Shown here one piece after another: positions 25,003 through 34,245 of a stretch of 42,780 nt of DNA (the first letter of the stretch is position 1; each line of letters starts with the position of its first letter). The DNA lies in NCBI GenBank assembly GCA_002495025.1, contig DADP01000027.1:1-42780 (forward strand), given 5' to 3'. The notes below the pieces were generated by a model. It was not told the DNA's origin. It saw only the letters and a list, made by a program, of their open reading frames with translations, and did no database searches. Origin of the DNA: Desulfurococcaceae archaeon UBA285 (GTDB taxonomy: Archaea; Thermoproteota; Thermoprotei_A; Sulfolobales; Desulfurococcaceae). Position numbers and translations under genes: made by a program.

Positions 25003-25697
25003 CTCCACAATTATTCATATTTGGATTGAATATAATTGTTATATCATTGTTTCTCGCATTATACGGGTTGATGAGTGGAGTTAATAGTTTAATAGGTGTT
25101 GCATCTTCACTTGGAGTACTAGGAGGTGTTTTTATAGTTTACAGTAGAATTCCACGAGACCCCACTATTACAGCGCTAGTAAACTATTCAAAAATACTTC
25201 TTGAATCAACTACGAGTATTATTGAAGACCTTGATTTATTGGATTCAAATCTATGTATTGTTAGAAAAGGAAATGAATTGCTGGCTGTCTACTCTAAAAT
25301 ACCTTGTCCTATTCAAGTAGATCCCGGTGTCGGCTTTACAGGTGGCTCTCCATATCTTGCAATACCAATTGAAATCCCCTTAGTAGAGGGGTTTGAAGCT
25401 ACTGGTACAGTGGATCAAGCTACATTAGAGAGGATGCTACGTACAATAATAGTAGATGAACTAGGTATGGCTAGAGAACTAGGTCTTACAATTACGGGGA
25501 ATACTTATCACGTGTATATCCATGGTTTAATAGAGGTGTTGAAGGACTACTCGAAGTACCCGGTAGACCCCTATGTCATTGTAACTGCAGCAATAATAGC
25601 ATATACAACTTCGGCTAGTAGTATTAGAGTAGTTGAGAAAACTACCACTCCTGATGGAGTAGTAATTGCTTTGAGGGCTGGAGAGATTGCAGAGTAG
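24999..25697 (+). CDS. Unknown protein with two N-terminal membrane helices
   Basis: 232 residues. Two hydrophobic helices at about 5-25 and 30-48 anchor a soluble region (about 50-232) of mixed alpha/beta character. A further Ala-rich hydrophobic helix lies near 195-208 (YVIVTAAIIAYTTSASS). No known domain is recognised. Two cysteines, in SNLCIVRK and IPCPIQV, lie in the soluble region. The ATG overlaps the previous stop, and the end overlaps the next gene by 11 bases. Confidence 0.6.
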   Translation: MTPQLFIFGLNIIVISLFLALYGLMSGVNSLIGVASSLGVLGGVFIVYSRIPRDPTITALVNYSKILLESTTSIIEDLDLLDSNLCIVRKGNELLAVYSKIPCPIQVDPGVGFTGGSPYLAIPIEIPLVEGFEATGTVDQATLERMLRTIIVDELGMARELGLTITGNTYHVYIHGLIEVLKDYSKYPVDPYVIVTAAIIAYTTSASSIRVVEKTTTPDGVVIALRAGEIAE

Positions 25698-25938
25698 GAT
25701 CGTGTTATTTACATTAATGTTTACATCACTAGTAGTTATTTCAAATATTACACTTGTATTCTTAAACGAGTCGAGAATAGATGTATATATTTCACTCAGT
25801 ATACTAGCATACTATGTTTCACACGCGTTATCCAGGCCTAGTACAACGTATAAACCAGTTAGAATTCTGAACATTGCTCTCTTTGTATTATTTGCTGTAA
25901 TAGTAGCATATAGAGTATACGAGGTGTTTATATCATGA
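25687..25938 (+). CDS. Small three-helix membrane protein
   Basis: 83 residues, nearly all hydrophobic, with three membrane helices (about 5-25, 30-48 and 59-79). It uses a TTG start with GGAG just upstream, overlaps the previous gene by 11 bases and the next by four. No family is recognised. Its place in an unbroken chain of overlapping genes supports it being real despite its size. Confidence 0.6.
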   Translation: MQSRIVLFTLMFTSLVVISNITLVFLNESRIDVYISLSILAYYVSHALSRPSTTYKPVRILNIALFVLFAVIVAYRVYEVFIS

Positions 25939-27701
25939 ATAAAGTAATATCCCCATTACTACTTTTACTATTAATTCCACTGTTTACTACAATTATACAC
26001 TTAGAAAGCCGTCAATCTATTACTGATTGCACGTATTTGCTCGCTGTACTCGAGAAAACACTTAGTTATACCTTGTCTGAGGCTCCGAGTGGTAAATACT
26101 ATGCAGAGGTATTATTGAATACACCAGTAACCCCGGATCTATCTAGACTACATGAAGCAACATATAAAACAATAATTGAATACTACGAACTACTATCAGG
26201 TAACACATCGAAAGAAGAGAAGCAAGTAAAACTTAGTAGTGTAGATGAGGGTTTAAACTCTATATCCCAATACGCTGGTAAACTGGTTTCTTGCAGTATT
26301 GATCGAGAGCCCGCTGTTGCATTAAAAACAAGAATAGATTTAATGATCAATGAGTTGAGAGAGAGAATTAGAGAGTTAGAAGTATTATTTACAAGTGAAG
26401 ACTACTATATTACAATACATACACCCCGCAATCTATACAATGCCGGCGAGGAAATACCCATTACTATTACATTGAAGAACACGTCTTGTAAAATAATGGA
26501 TTTAAACATAGTAGCAGGTTTTGAGATATTAGAGAGCAAAGAGCCAGTGTGCACTGGTGGATTCTGTACTCTAGTTATTTCTACTCCTCCAGCTTATAGT
26601 ATAGAAAAATACATTAGTAGTAATGGAATACTTGATGTTCTACTCGTAGCGAGAACCAACTGCAATAATACTGTCTTAAAGACATATAGAAAGATCTCTG
26701 TGAAATACTCTCAGCCCAGAATTTTTATTGAAACACCATCGAGGATTACTAGGGGCGACGAAGTCACTATTACACTCTACTCAGAAAAAACTATTGTGCA
26801 AGGTGTATTGATTATAAAGAATAGTTATAACGAGATCGTCATTGAAAACCTAACTATTTCTCCAAACAAGTTAATAGTGAAAGCACGTGGTGAACCACCA
26901 GTATTCACCCCTGGCTACAACACTATAAAACTATGTCTCAATGCGTCTGATACAACGCTATCCTACTGCTTTGAAAAACCCGTATTCTTCGAGCTGAGAC
27001 ACCCACCAGTCGAAGTGAAAACTCCACAAGTAGCTCTTACACTTGATGGTAGAATACCTGTTTTAATTATTGGTAGTGGAAACTACACAGTAGAAGTTGT
27101 AGCGGGGAATTTAATTAAAAATAGTGTTTCTCGTGTTCTCAATGGAGATCTATCGCTACAATTATTTACTAGTATTCTCCCGATATCCATTGTTGACGTA
27201 AATGTTTCTATAAGGGATTTAAATGGCTACTACGACCCATACAAATACACAGAGCGGATTATAGTGTTAAATATAGGGTCTTTAATGGGTTTTACTTTGT
27301 TTGGAGTTTTATCGAGTATAGTATTGAAAAACCATGAAAAATCATTTTTGTTGCTATTAAAAACAGGATTGGGTGGAAGAATTGAAAAACCTGGAAAAAC
27401 TAGTCACGGCATACTAGAGGAGTTGCTAAAACCATATATTACAGGTCTTGGTTCAGCAATTGCTCTAATATACTATAAACTACTGAGGAGGTTTACACAG
27501 AGGCTTCCCCACGCTTATGAAACACTGCGTGAACACTACTACCTTGTACTCAAGGATTCCATTAAGAATACACGTGTAAAAGAACTCGTGTGGAAGCTAT
27601 TATTACTTGCAGAGAGAGATATGTATTCACGTGAAAAACCCAGTGTAGAAGAAGCAAAGAATATATATGAGCGTGTTTTCAGTGAAGTGGAAGAAGAGTA
27701 A
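25935..27701 (+). CDS. Membrane protein with Ig-like extracytoplasmic domains
   Basis: 588 residues. The N-terminal signal/anchor helix (about 5-22) is followed by a helical region to ~150. Extracytoplasmic beta-rich segments to ~440 look like Ig-like or CARDB-type repeats (YNAGEEIPITITLKN, SRITRGDEVTITLYS). One membrane helix (~443-464) leads to a ~120-residue charged helical tail, probably cytoplasmic. The tail recalls the DUF4129 tails of bacterial MoxR-DUF58 operons, but this is weak. Cysteines CTGGFC and others could form disulfides. The gene overlaps both neighbours (4 and 35 bases). Confidence 0.65.
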   Translation: MNKVISPLLLLLLIPLFTTIIHLESRQSITDCTYLLAVLEKTLSYTLSEAPSGKYYAEVLLNTPVTPDLSRLHEATYKTIIEYYELLSGNTSKEEKQVKLSSVDEGLNSISQYAGKLVSCSIDREPAVALKTRIDLMINELRERIRELEVLFTSEDYYITIHTPRNLYNAGEEIPITITLKNTSCKIMDLNIVAGFEILESKEPVCTGGFCTLVISTPPAYSIEKYISSNGILDVLLVARTNCNNTVLKTYRKISVKYSQPRIFIETPSRITRGDEVTITLYSEKTIVQGVLIIKNSYNEIVIENLTISPNKLIVKARGEPPVFTPGYNTIKLCLNASDTTLSYCFEKPVFFELRHPPVEVKTPQVALTLDGRIPVLIIGSGNYTVEVVAGNLIKNSVSRVLNGDLSLQLFTSILPISIVDVNVSIRDLNGYYDPYKYTERIIVLNIGSLMGFTLFGVLSSIVLKNHEKSFLLLLKTGLGGRIEKPGKTSHGILEELLKPYITGLGSAIALIYYKLLRRFTQRLPHAYETLREHYYLVLKDSIKNTRVKELVWKLLLLAERDMYSREKPSVEEAKNIYERVFSEVEEE

Positions 27702-28548
27702 CTATGTAATAATGTATTCACTGGTAATAGGTGTTATTCTAGCTGTTACTCTAGTCTTAATTATACCTGTTAATCAAGCCTACTCTATATTGAATAGTGG
27801 AGATAATGGATACACCATGTTGTCTGGTAATACATGTCTAATTCTCTATAACTTGAAAGACCTGGAGAATATAGAGGCAGAGAAAAACCTCTTGGTAGTT
27901 GAAAGAGGAGCCTTGTTTAGACAAGACGAACTAGATTACATCTTAGACTTTGTAGAAAAAGGTGGTATTGTAGTTGCCAGTGGTTTACCAAATACTACTA
28001 TACAGATGTTAGAGTATAATGGATTGAAAGTAGAGTTTTACGGGTTTGTATACGATCCTGTATTCAGCGCTAATACATCCGAGTTGGTATTTGTTAACGA
28101 TGTAGTCTACAATAAGACAATAGTATTGGATACACCATACCACGTTGTAATCACGAATAATCCAGGAGTAGAAGTCACAAGGATATTCTATACAAGTGAT
28201 TTCTCATTTATTGATCAAAACAATGATAAACACTATACTGTCGGCGAATATATTGGTAAAATACCAGTAGCCTACGAAGTAAAAATAGGTAACGGCAGAC
28301 TCGTAATTGTACTAGCTAGAAGTATTATGGCAAATAGAGTTTACAAGTACAATATAGAGTGGCTTACACATCTAAGTGAGGGGCGTTGTATTATAATAGA
28401 TCAATCATGGGTTAAATCCAATCCAATACTATACTTTAAATCACTAGTTTACTCGCAGAGAGGTATCTCACCGGCTTACGCATCTATCACAGCTATTTTA
28501 GCAGCCTTGGTGGTAGTATATGCAATTAAACACCTCTACTCACAGTAG
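27667..28548 (+). CDS. DUF4350-like membrane-anchored protein
   Basis: 293 residues. Membrane helices lie near 16-37 and at the C-terminus (~272-290), enclosing an extracytoplasmic alpha/beta domain. The domain has LLVVERGALFRQDELDYILDFVEKGGIVVASG, shown here by its edges only: the pattern of a strand, a helix, then GG and a strand is typical of DUF4350 proteins found beside MoxR and DUF58 genes. A GRLVIVLARSIMANR block follows near 215. The exact start is unclear; ATG 27667 overlaps the previous gene by 35 bases. It likely works with the neighbouring MoxR and DUF58 proteins. Confidence 0.65.
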   Translation: MSVFSVKWKKSNYVIMYSLVIGVILAVTLVLIIPVNQAYSILNSGDNGYTMLSGNTCLILYNLKDLENIEAEKNLLVVERGALFRQDELDYILDFVEKGGIVVASGLPNTTIQMLEYNGLKVEFYGFVYDPVFSANTSELVFVNDVVYNKTIVLDTPYHVVITNNPGVEVTRIFYTSDFSFIDQNNDKHYTVGEYIGKIPVAYEVKIGNGRLVIVLARSIMANRVYKYNIEWLTHLSEGRCIIIDQSWVKSNPILYFKSLVYSQRGISPAYASITAILAALVVVYAIKHLYSQ

Positions 28549-30232
28549 AAACCCTTACAAATACACCACTATACTACTACTTGCAACTCTAATACTAGTA
28601 GAAACAGTCTTTACTGGTATTAACCCCGAAAACGCATGGATCCTCCTTGCCCTCGTCATTTTCAGCTCTATGGTGTTTATAGGAGATTATGAATACGTGT
28701 TTATAGCTACAACTGGTGCGAGTATAATCACTTCTCTCAGTGGTAATCCACTAGTAGTCCTCCTTGCTTTGATTACAGCGCTGTGGGGTTTTATAATCCT
28801 ATATCGTTTTAGTAGAGTTGATATTGTAAAAACCCTTCTTGTTACTTTATTTGCTTATTCTCCACTATGTATTATCAACCCGTATTCACTAATACCAGTA
28901 TCAACTGTAGTACTGAGCTTTACTCTCGCTGTATTTAGAGAAAACATGAGAATCGGGAAATCAAGTGTTGAAGTAAAACAACTAGATAAAACAGTATACA
29001 TTGGAGAAGACGTTAAATACATTGTTTCAATAAAATGCCCCGGCAACTACAAATACACTATTATTCAAGATGGAAAAGAAGTATTGAGAAACGAAGGCGT
29101 AAACAACGTAGAACTAGAATTATCGTTAAAACCAGGAAATATTGGATTTAATGAATCACAAGTAAAAGTAGAAGTAAGCGATATTCGAGGACTTGCAAAA
29201 ACCGTTCACGGCCCCTATAGAATTACATATACTGTTCTCGTCAAGTCGACTTATGTAATTAGACTAGCCGAGAAAATTCTAATGGAATACACTAAGTATA
29301 TTTCAATACCGAGAATCCTAAAAGTAGAAGTAGGAATAGGGGGATTTGGAGATATAGGCATCGGTGGAAGCGTTCTACGTGAAAGCTCTACACTTCAAGA
29401 TAGGGTACAAGTATGGATTGAACAACCAGGTAGTGGTTTAAGTGTATCAAGTGGAGAGAAAAGCGTGCCAGGCGTTGGAGTACCACCTCATAAGACACCC
29501 AGCGAAACACCTACATTAGAAAAGCAGACTACTAGTAGAACACACGTCGCAATGCAAATTATAAGAGAAGTTGAAGAATATATTACTAAACTAATTGAGA
29601 GATCTTATACAGGAGAATATATAGGCATACGCGAATACACACCAGGAGATAATCCACGCTTCATCCACTGGAAAAAGATCTCTAGATTGGAAAACCAAGA
29701 CGAATTATATATTAAACTATATGGAAAAGGGAGTTCAAAGAAGAGTAGTGGGCGTGGAGAGAAAATAATACTCGTTGATTTAACAACTACTAGCCCACAA
29801 GAACTCGACTTATTAATAACTACTGTTTACAGCGATTTAATCACTAGAGTAAAAGAGGGCACTGGACTCACAACAACCCACTTATTTATTAAAATACCAG
29901 GGAAAGAGTTCTACTATATCAATGGTAAAACCATAGATGTTCTCGCCGCGCTAAATACAATTGTGCAGAAGCATAGTATTAGATCTTTATTTGACTATCA
30001 AACACACGGCAGGACGAGAATTATGAAGATCGGCGAGGCTAGAGGGTTTATAAGAGAACTCGAAGACTACTATAGAGGTCTTGGACTAGGTTTAATAGAA
30101 CTCTTTAAATCCCATGCTAGTGGAGTAAAAAACGTATCATTGATTCACTCAAATGCTCTAGCATACAAGTATGGAGTAATTAGTAGTGTATTAAAAGATA
30201 GTGGTTTTTACGTTGTCTCCTTGAAGAAATAG
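28520..30232 (+). CDS. DUF58 domain protein
   Basis: 570 residues. Four or five membrane helices lie in the first ~140 residues, followed by an extracytoplasmic or linker beta region (~145-245). The DUF58 signature is EYIGIREYTPGDNPRFIHW at 366-384, and a vWA-like strand IILVDLTTTSP follows. A low-complexity Pro/Ser/Gly linker is near 300-340. DUF58 proteins are the usual partners of MoxR ATPases. The ATG at 28520 has GGTGG six bases upstream and lies 29 bases inside the previous gene. Confidence 0.88.
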   Translation: MQLNTSTHSRNPYKYTTILLLATLILVETVFTGINPENAWILLALVIFSSMVFIGDYEYVFIATTGASIITSLSGNPLVVLLALITALWGFIILYRFSRVDIVKTLLVTLFAYSPLCIINPYSLIPVSTVVLSFTLAVFRENMRIGKSSVEVKQLDKTVYIGEDVKYIVSIKCPGNYKYTIIQDGKEVLRNEGVNNVELELSLKPGNIGFNESQVKVEVSDIRGLAKTVHGPYRITYTVLVKSTYVIRLAEKILMEYTKYISIPRILKVEVGIGGFGDIGIGGSVLRESSTLQDRVQVWIEQPGSGLSVSSGEKSVPGVGVPPHKTPSETPTLEKQTTSRTHVAMQIIREVEEYITKLIERSYTGEYIGIREYTPGDNPRFIHWKKISRLENQDELYIKLYGKGSSKKSSGRGEKIILVDLTTTSPQELDLLITTVYSDLITRVKEGTGLTTTHLFIKIPGKEFYYINGKTIDVLAALNTIVQKHSIRSLFDYQTHGRTRIMKIGEARGFIRELEDYYRGLGLGLIELFKSHASGVKNVSLIHSNALAYKYGVISSVLKDSGFYVVSLKK

Positions 30233-30273
30233 GTTTATAGACTTGGGAGATATACATGTTTAACGGTGTATAG

Positions 30274-30687
30274 ATGAATACAAGATTAATGATTACAACG
30301 CTGTTATTAGTTTACATATTGTTAACACCAATAATTGCATCTACCCAAGACTTCGACTCAGTAATAGCCGAGTATATTGCTAGAGTGAGAAGACTTGAAG
30401 CTAAAAACGTAGATACAACTCAAGTTGTAGAATTGATTAATGAAGCCGTTGAAAAATACCAGGAGGAGGATGAAACCAGAGCTCTTCAAATACTTGGAGA
30501 AGTAGATTTTCTACTTGATTCTCTTGAAAGGAGTGTTGATCAAGTCTACTACCAATACGTGTTTACAAAAGCTATTACTGTTATTGTACTTGCATTAATA
30601 CCTATTCTAGTCTATACACTACTACCCCGTGTATACCTCTACCTCTGGTTTAAGACTAGGAAGAGGTGGATTGTGAGGGAGTACTAG
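30274..30687 (+). CDS. Small membrane protein with extracytoplasmic helical domain
   Basis: 137 residues. A signal-like helix (6-22) is followed by a ~65-residue charged helical segment, probably extracytoplasmic, a membrane helix (~92-113) and a basic cytoplasmic tail KTRKRW. No family is recognised. The ATG has GGTG six bases upstream. A 41-base gap separates it from the DUF58 gene, the widest in the stretch from 23370 to 31735, so an internal promoter is possible. Confidence 0.6.
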   Translation: MNTRLMITTLLLVYILLTPIIASTQDFDSVIAEYIARVRRLEAKNVDTTQVVELINEAVEKYQEEDETRALQILGEVDFLLDSLERSVDQVYYQYVFTKAITVIVLALIPILVYTLLPRVYLYLWFKTRKRWIVREY

Positions 30688-30689
30688 CC

Positions 30690-31178
30690 ATGATCCTCGA
30701 TGAAGAAGTATTTGCAGTAATACTCGCAGTATCAATAATTGCATCAACACTTGGAATAGCACTTGTTTTAAGACCAGGTAATATAGAGCCGTTTACAGCA
30801 ATTGGACTACTAAATGAAAACTGTAAAATAGGAGAATACCCCGAGAAAGCATTTAACGAGTCTAATCTCAGACTATGTATATACGTTGAGAATCAGCTAG
30901 GCTATACTGGCTACTTCAAAGTAGTCTATAAAATCGCCTCTAATACTAGTCTACCAACAAATACTACTCCATCACCTACACCAATTGTAAAAGAGTGGAG
31001 GTTTGTACTAGCTAGTAATGAATCTATCGAAACATCAGTAGAGGTACCCGTATACTGTCCAAGTCCACCCTGTAGAATGGCGTTGGTTTTTGAACTCTGG
31101 GAGTATAATATTGAAGAGAAGACCTGGATGTATACTGGGAGATGGGTCCACCTATATATAAATATAACATCGTGGTAG
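30690..31178 (+). CDS. DUF1616-like extracytoplasmic half as a separate gene
   Basis: 162 residues from the ATG at 30690, two bases after the previous stop; a GTG at 30666 is in frame. One N-terminal membrane helix (about 6-26) is followed by an extracytoplasmic beta domain: PFTAIGLLNENCKIGEYP, then an NxLGYTGYFKVVYK strand pair and a WVHLYINIT ending. In order and pattern this matches the C-terminal ectodomain of DUF1616 proteins as I know them. The matching membrane half is the next gene. Confidence 0.55.
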   Translation: MILDEEVFAVILAVSIIASTLGIALVLRPGNIEPFTAIGLLNENCKIGEYPEKAFNESNLRLCIYVENQLGYTGYFKVVYKIASNTSLPTNTTPSPTPIVKEWRFVLASNESIETSVEVPVYCPSPPCRMALVFELWEYNIEEKTWMYTGRWVHLYINITSW

Positions 31179-31180
31179 CT

Positions 31181-31735
31181 ATGAAGCGCGATGTAACACT
31201 CGAAGAATACATTGCTAGGAGGAATAAGGGTAGTAAATGGAGTGTCATTAGAGCTGTCTACGAGGAGGTTTCACGTGGTAGTATAAAACTAATTGATCCA
31301 AACCCGCCTAAAACAATAGCTGAATACATTGTTAGACTAGAATACTCGCTATGGTTTTGGAGTATAGTAGCTTTCACTATAGCTACAATAATAATTGTCT
31401 ATACGAGTAGCAGTCTACCATTTATAATGCCGTTGAGATACGTGTTTGGAACAATATACGTGTTGTTTCTACCAGGATATGTATTAGTTGAAGCACTATA
31501 CCCCGAAGAAAGAGAGTTAAAACCACTCGAGAGACTTGCATTATCAATTGGTTTATCTCTCGCAGTCGTCCCTCTCATCGGCTTAATACTCAATTATACA
31601 CCATGGGGGATTAGACTAGACCCAATTATAATTTCCCTTGCCACCTATACACTTGGATTAACACTAGTAGCCACAATGAGGAAATTCAGAGTACTCAGGA
31701 GAAAACACGAATCTAGCTTTCTATATCCTCGGTGA
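31181..31735 (+). CDS. DUF1616 membrane half
   Basis: 184 residues from the ATG at 31181, two bases after the previous stop, the same spacing as the gene before; an upstream ATG at 31142 overlaps that gene. A ~60-residue N-terminal region, cytoplasmic and with a DPNPP segment, is followed by about four helices. The helices carry the DUF1616 signature LFLPGYVLVEALYPEE and LERLALSIGLSLAVVPLIG, then NYTPWGIRLDPI. It ends soon after the last helix, without the ectodomain usually fused to this family. It overlaps the convergent phoU-like gene by 23 bases. Confidence 0.8.
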   Translation: MKRDVTLEEYIARRNKGSKWSVIRAVYEEVSRGSIKLIDPNPPKTIAEYIVRLEYSLWFWSIVAFTIATIIIVYTSSSLPFIMPLRYVFGTIYVLFLPGYVLVEALYPEERELKPLERLALSIGLSLAVVPLIGLILNYTPWGIRLDPIIISLATYTLGLTLVATMRKFRVLRRKHESSFLYPR

Positions 31736-32759
31736 CACCTCCTTGATTTTTCACAAGGATTTTATCGATAGCCAGGTCTAGGGCTAATTCCGCGATATCT
31801 TTAGAGTACTCTGCAATTCTCCTAATACTTTCAAGTACTAATTGTAGCGAGGCGAGGACTTGGGGATCCAGGCTTCCAACATAGCTTGTAAACAACTTTC
31901 TTTCCTTCTCTCTCAGCAAAGATGTTTTCAATGCTATTTCATCGATAACGCCTGGTTTTGCATTGAGAAAAGACTCGGTGGATTCGATATAGATATCTCG
32001 TGCTTCTATACACAGTTCGCTCACTTCTCTTGCAATATCTTCTCTACCCTTTAACTTACTTGTATTTAACGCTATATTGACTGCGTGGTCTCCAATTCTC
32101 TCTAGTAGTTTACTCAGAGATCTATAGGCTAGAAGTGTTTTAATATCTATTTTTTCGTCTTCGACCTCCATATACCCCTCAGCTATCTTGTTTAGTACTC
32201 TTATAGTGTAAAAGTAGACTCTATCAACACTATCGTCTTCTCTAACTAATTGATCCATTGGTATTTCAATAGTTTCTCTAATATAGCTACATGCATCTTG
32301 AATAATAGATCTAACTACTCTCACTAGTCTCTTTATTGTGTCTTGTAGTGGTGTATTTAATGGGTTTAGTAAAACGAAGAGATGTATTTCTCTCTCGTCT
32401 TCACTTATTACTTCTACACCTGGTGTTTTATTGACTATTAATTCTCTAATAGAGTTTCTAATTAGAGGGGTTATTGGTTTACTAAACTTCAATATTATTC
32501 TATCAAAACCCATAACATAAGCCGAAATAATCCTCCTGCTAATTGCTTCTGGAGACTCGTTATCTAGTTGAATAACCGCTGTTTTCTCTTTTTTCTCTTG
32601 GGAGATGACAGTTGGCTTGATAATTAATTGACCACCTTTTTCTTCGATTACAACTTGGCTTTTAGCGTTCAAGCCCTGGTTTAAAACCCACGACTTGGGG
32701 AGGGATACTATGTAAGTTGATTTCCCCGTGAACTGCAGTCTTCTAATATACCTCTTCAA
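31713..32759 (-). CDS. PhoU-domain regulator with N-terminal AbrB-like domain
   Basis: 348 residues. Residues 1-50 resemble an AbrB/SpoVT swapped-hairpin DNA-binding domain (RRLQFTGKSTYIVSLPKSWV). From ~120 two PhoU-like helical repeats follow, with the metal-site type block LLERIGDHAVNIA and the second EYSKDIAELALDLA. Archaeal proteins of this build are thought to control phosphate uptake genes. The TTG start has GGTG upstream. No phosphate transporter is in the window. Its end overlaps the convergent DUF1616 gene by 23 bases. Confidence 0.88.
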   Translation of the reverse strand: MKRYIRRLQFTGKSTYIVSLPKSWVLNQGLNAKSQVVIEEKGGQLIIKPTVISQEKKEKTAVIQLDNESPEAISRRIISAYVMGFDRIILKFSKPITPLIRNSIRELIVNKTPGVEVISEDEREIHLFVLLNPLNTPLQDTIKRLVRVVRSIIQDACSYIRETIEIPMDQLVREDDSVDRVYFYTIRVLNKIAEGYMEVEDEKIDIKTLLAYRSLSKLLERIGDHAVNIALNTSKLKGREDIAREVSELCIEARDIYIESTESFLNAKPGVIDEIALKTSLLREKERKLFTSYVGSLDPQVLASLQLVLESIRRIAEYSKDIAELALDLAIDKILVKNQGGVTEDIES

Positions 32760-32882
32760 TCTCTCACCACGAGTAATAATCTATATAGTGGTTTAAAAGA
32801 CCTATTTAGATATATGAAGACAGTTATTTATATCCCATTAATCTCTATTAGACTCTGTAGTTAAATGGTGGAGTATGTGGCT

Positions 32883-34244
32883 ATGATACCTGGTGGAGCA
32901 GAACCAGTTATAGGGAGACACAGACCAGTAGTAATAGTGTTTCTCGTGGTAATCAACATCATTGTCTTTATCTACACTACTAGTAGTGGTATCCCGCTAT
33001 ATGCCTCTTCACAACAAGCAGTGAACGAATTTGGTTTTAAACCAGGCTATATCTTTTATAATCCCCAGAGAGCAATAGTAACAATGTTTACTAGTATGTT
33101 TGTTCACGCTGACCTACTACATATATTCTTCAATATGTATTTCCTCTGGTTGTTTGGCTCGCGAATAGAGAGGACTATTGGACACTTAAAGACGCTACTG
33201 CTCTACTTTCTATCTGGACTAGCAGCTATTCTATTCCACATTGGCTTTATACCCATTGGAGGCTACGAATCACTTTTAATTCCAGCTGTTGGTGCTTCTG
33301 GAGCTATTAGTGGCGTGCTCGGAGCATACCTACTACTATTTCCACACACGAGGCTCTCACTATGCTTCTTCTACTTCTTCATACCATTTTGTTTTAATCT
33401 ACCAGCCTATGCATTCCTCCTATTTTGGTTTGCCGAGCAAGTACTCTATGGATATCTACAACTAGGGGGAGTAGCTTACTTTGCACACATTGGAGGATTT
33501 GTAATGGGTTTATTTCTAATACCCCATCTCTACAAGCCGCGTAGGAGGTATCCAGTCTATTTAGACTATGTATTAAAATACCTCTATGAATACCTCGGCA
33601 TACAAGTAGTCAGGCCACGAGGCCTCGGGAGAACCGCGAAAACAATACTAGTTATTCTACTACTACTTGTTGCAACTGGCTTTATGTATGCGGCGTATTC
33701 TTCTACCAATGCACCCTTTAACACCTATATTGTAAATGTGAAAACCACTCTCGTGGAAGGTGCTGTAGAAGACACTATACTACTCTACTTTATGCCCGGG
33801 TCTCCTACTCCAATAGATTTTACATTGTCTTATATAGACAGTGTTAGAATAACATTGAATCGTCTACAACCACTACTCTATAACTCAACATATGAAGGTA
33901 AAGGTGGAGAAGTAGAATACCAATACTACCTCTACACAGTGAGAATTAGAGGTGTAGATGTAGAAGTTGTACTAAGAGACTTTTATGCAAAATACAATGA
34001 AAAAGGAGTAATGGTTTACTCAAGGGGCGTTTTAGATACATATGTAGTAGTCGACAATAAACTGGGTAGTAAAACAACTATTTCATTTAATTACAATGCA
34101 TACGATGTAAACCTTGATTTAATGGTGCCACTGTGTCTACTTGCAGCTTCATTATCTGTTTTTGCTATTTCATCGATACTGAAAAGCGATGAAACCAGTG
34201 TTTTTAGTTCACTAGAGCTTCCCGGCGCCTATCCATACATATAG
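32883..34244 (+). CDS. Rhomboid-family intramembrane serine protease with C-terminal extension
   Basis: 453 residues from the ATG at 32883, with GGTGGAG upstream; the ATG at 32865 itself sits in that ribosome-site sequence. Six membrane helices carry the rhomboid core: HADLLHIFFNMYFLWLFG, the nucleophile Ser139 in GASGAISG, and His202 in YFAHIGGFVMG. The MIPGG start matches the family. A linker and another helix (~265-285) lead to a ~150-residue extracytoplasmic beta-rich domain and a last helix (~420-435). This tail is unrecognised. Confidence 0.9.
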   Translation: MIPGGAEPVIGRHRPVVIVFLVVINIIVFIYTTSSGIPLYASSQQAVNEFGFKPGYIFYNPQRAIVTMFTSMFVHADLLHIFFNMYFLWLFGSRIERTIGHLKTLLLYFLSGLAAILFHIGFIPIGGYESLLIPAVGASGAISGVLGAYLLLFPHTRLSLCFFYFFIPFCFNLPAYAFLLFWFAEQVLYGYLQLGGVAYFAHIGGFVMGLFLIPHLYKPRRRYPVYLDYVLKYLYEYLGIQVVRPRGLGRTAKTILVILLLLVATGFMYAAYSSTNAPFNTYIVNVKTTLVEGAVEDTILLYFMPGSPTPIDFTLSYIDSVRITLNRLQPLLYNSTYEGKGGEVEYQYYLYTVRIRGVDVEVVLRDFYAKYNEKGVMVYSRGVLDTYVVVDNKLGSKTTISFNYNAYDVNLDLMVPLCLLAASLSVFAISSILKSDETSVFSSLELPGAYPYI

Positions 34245-34245
34245 G

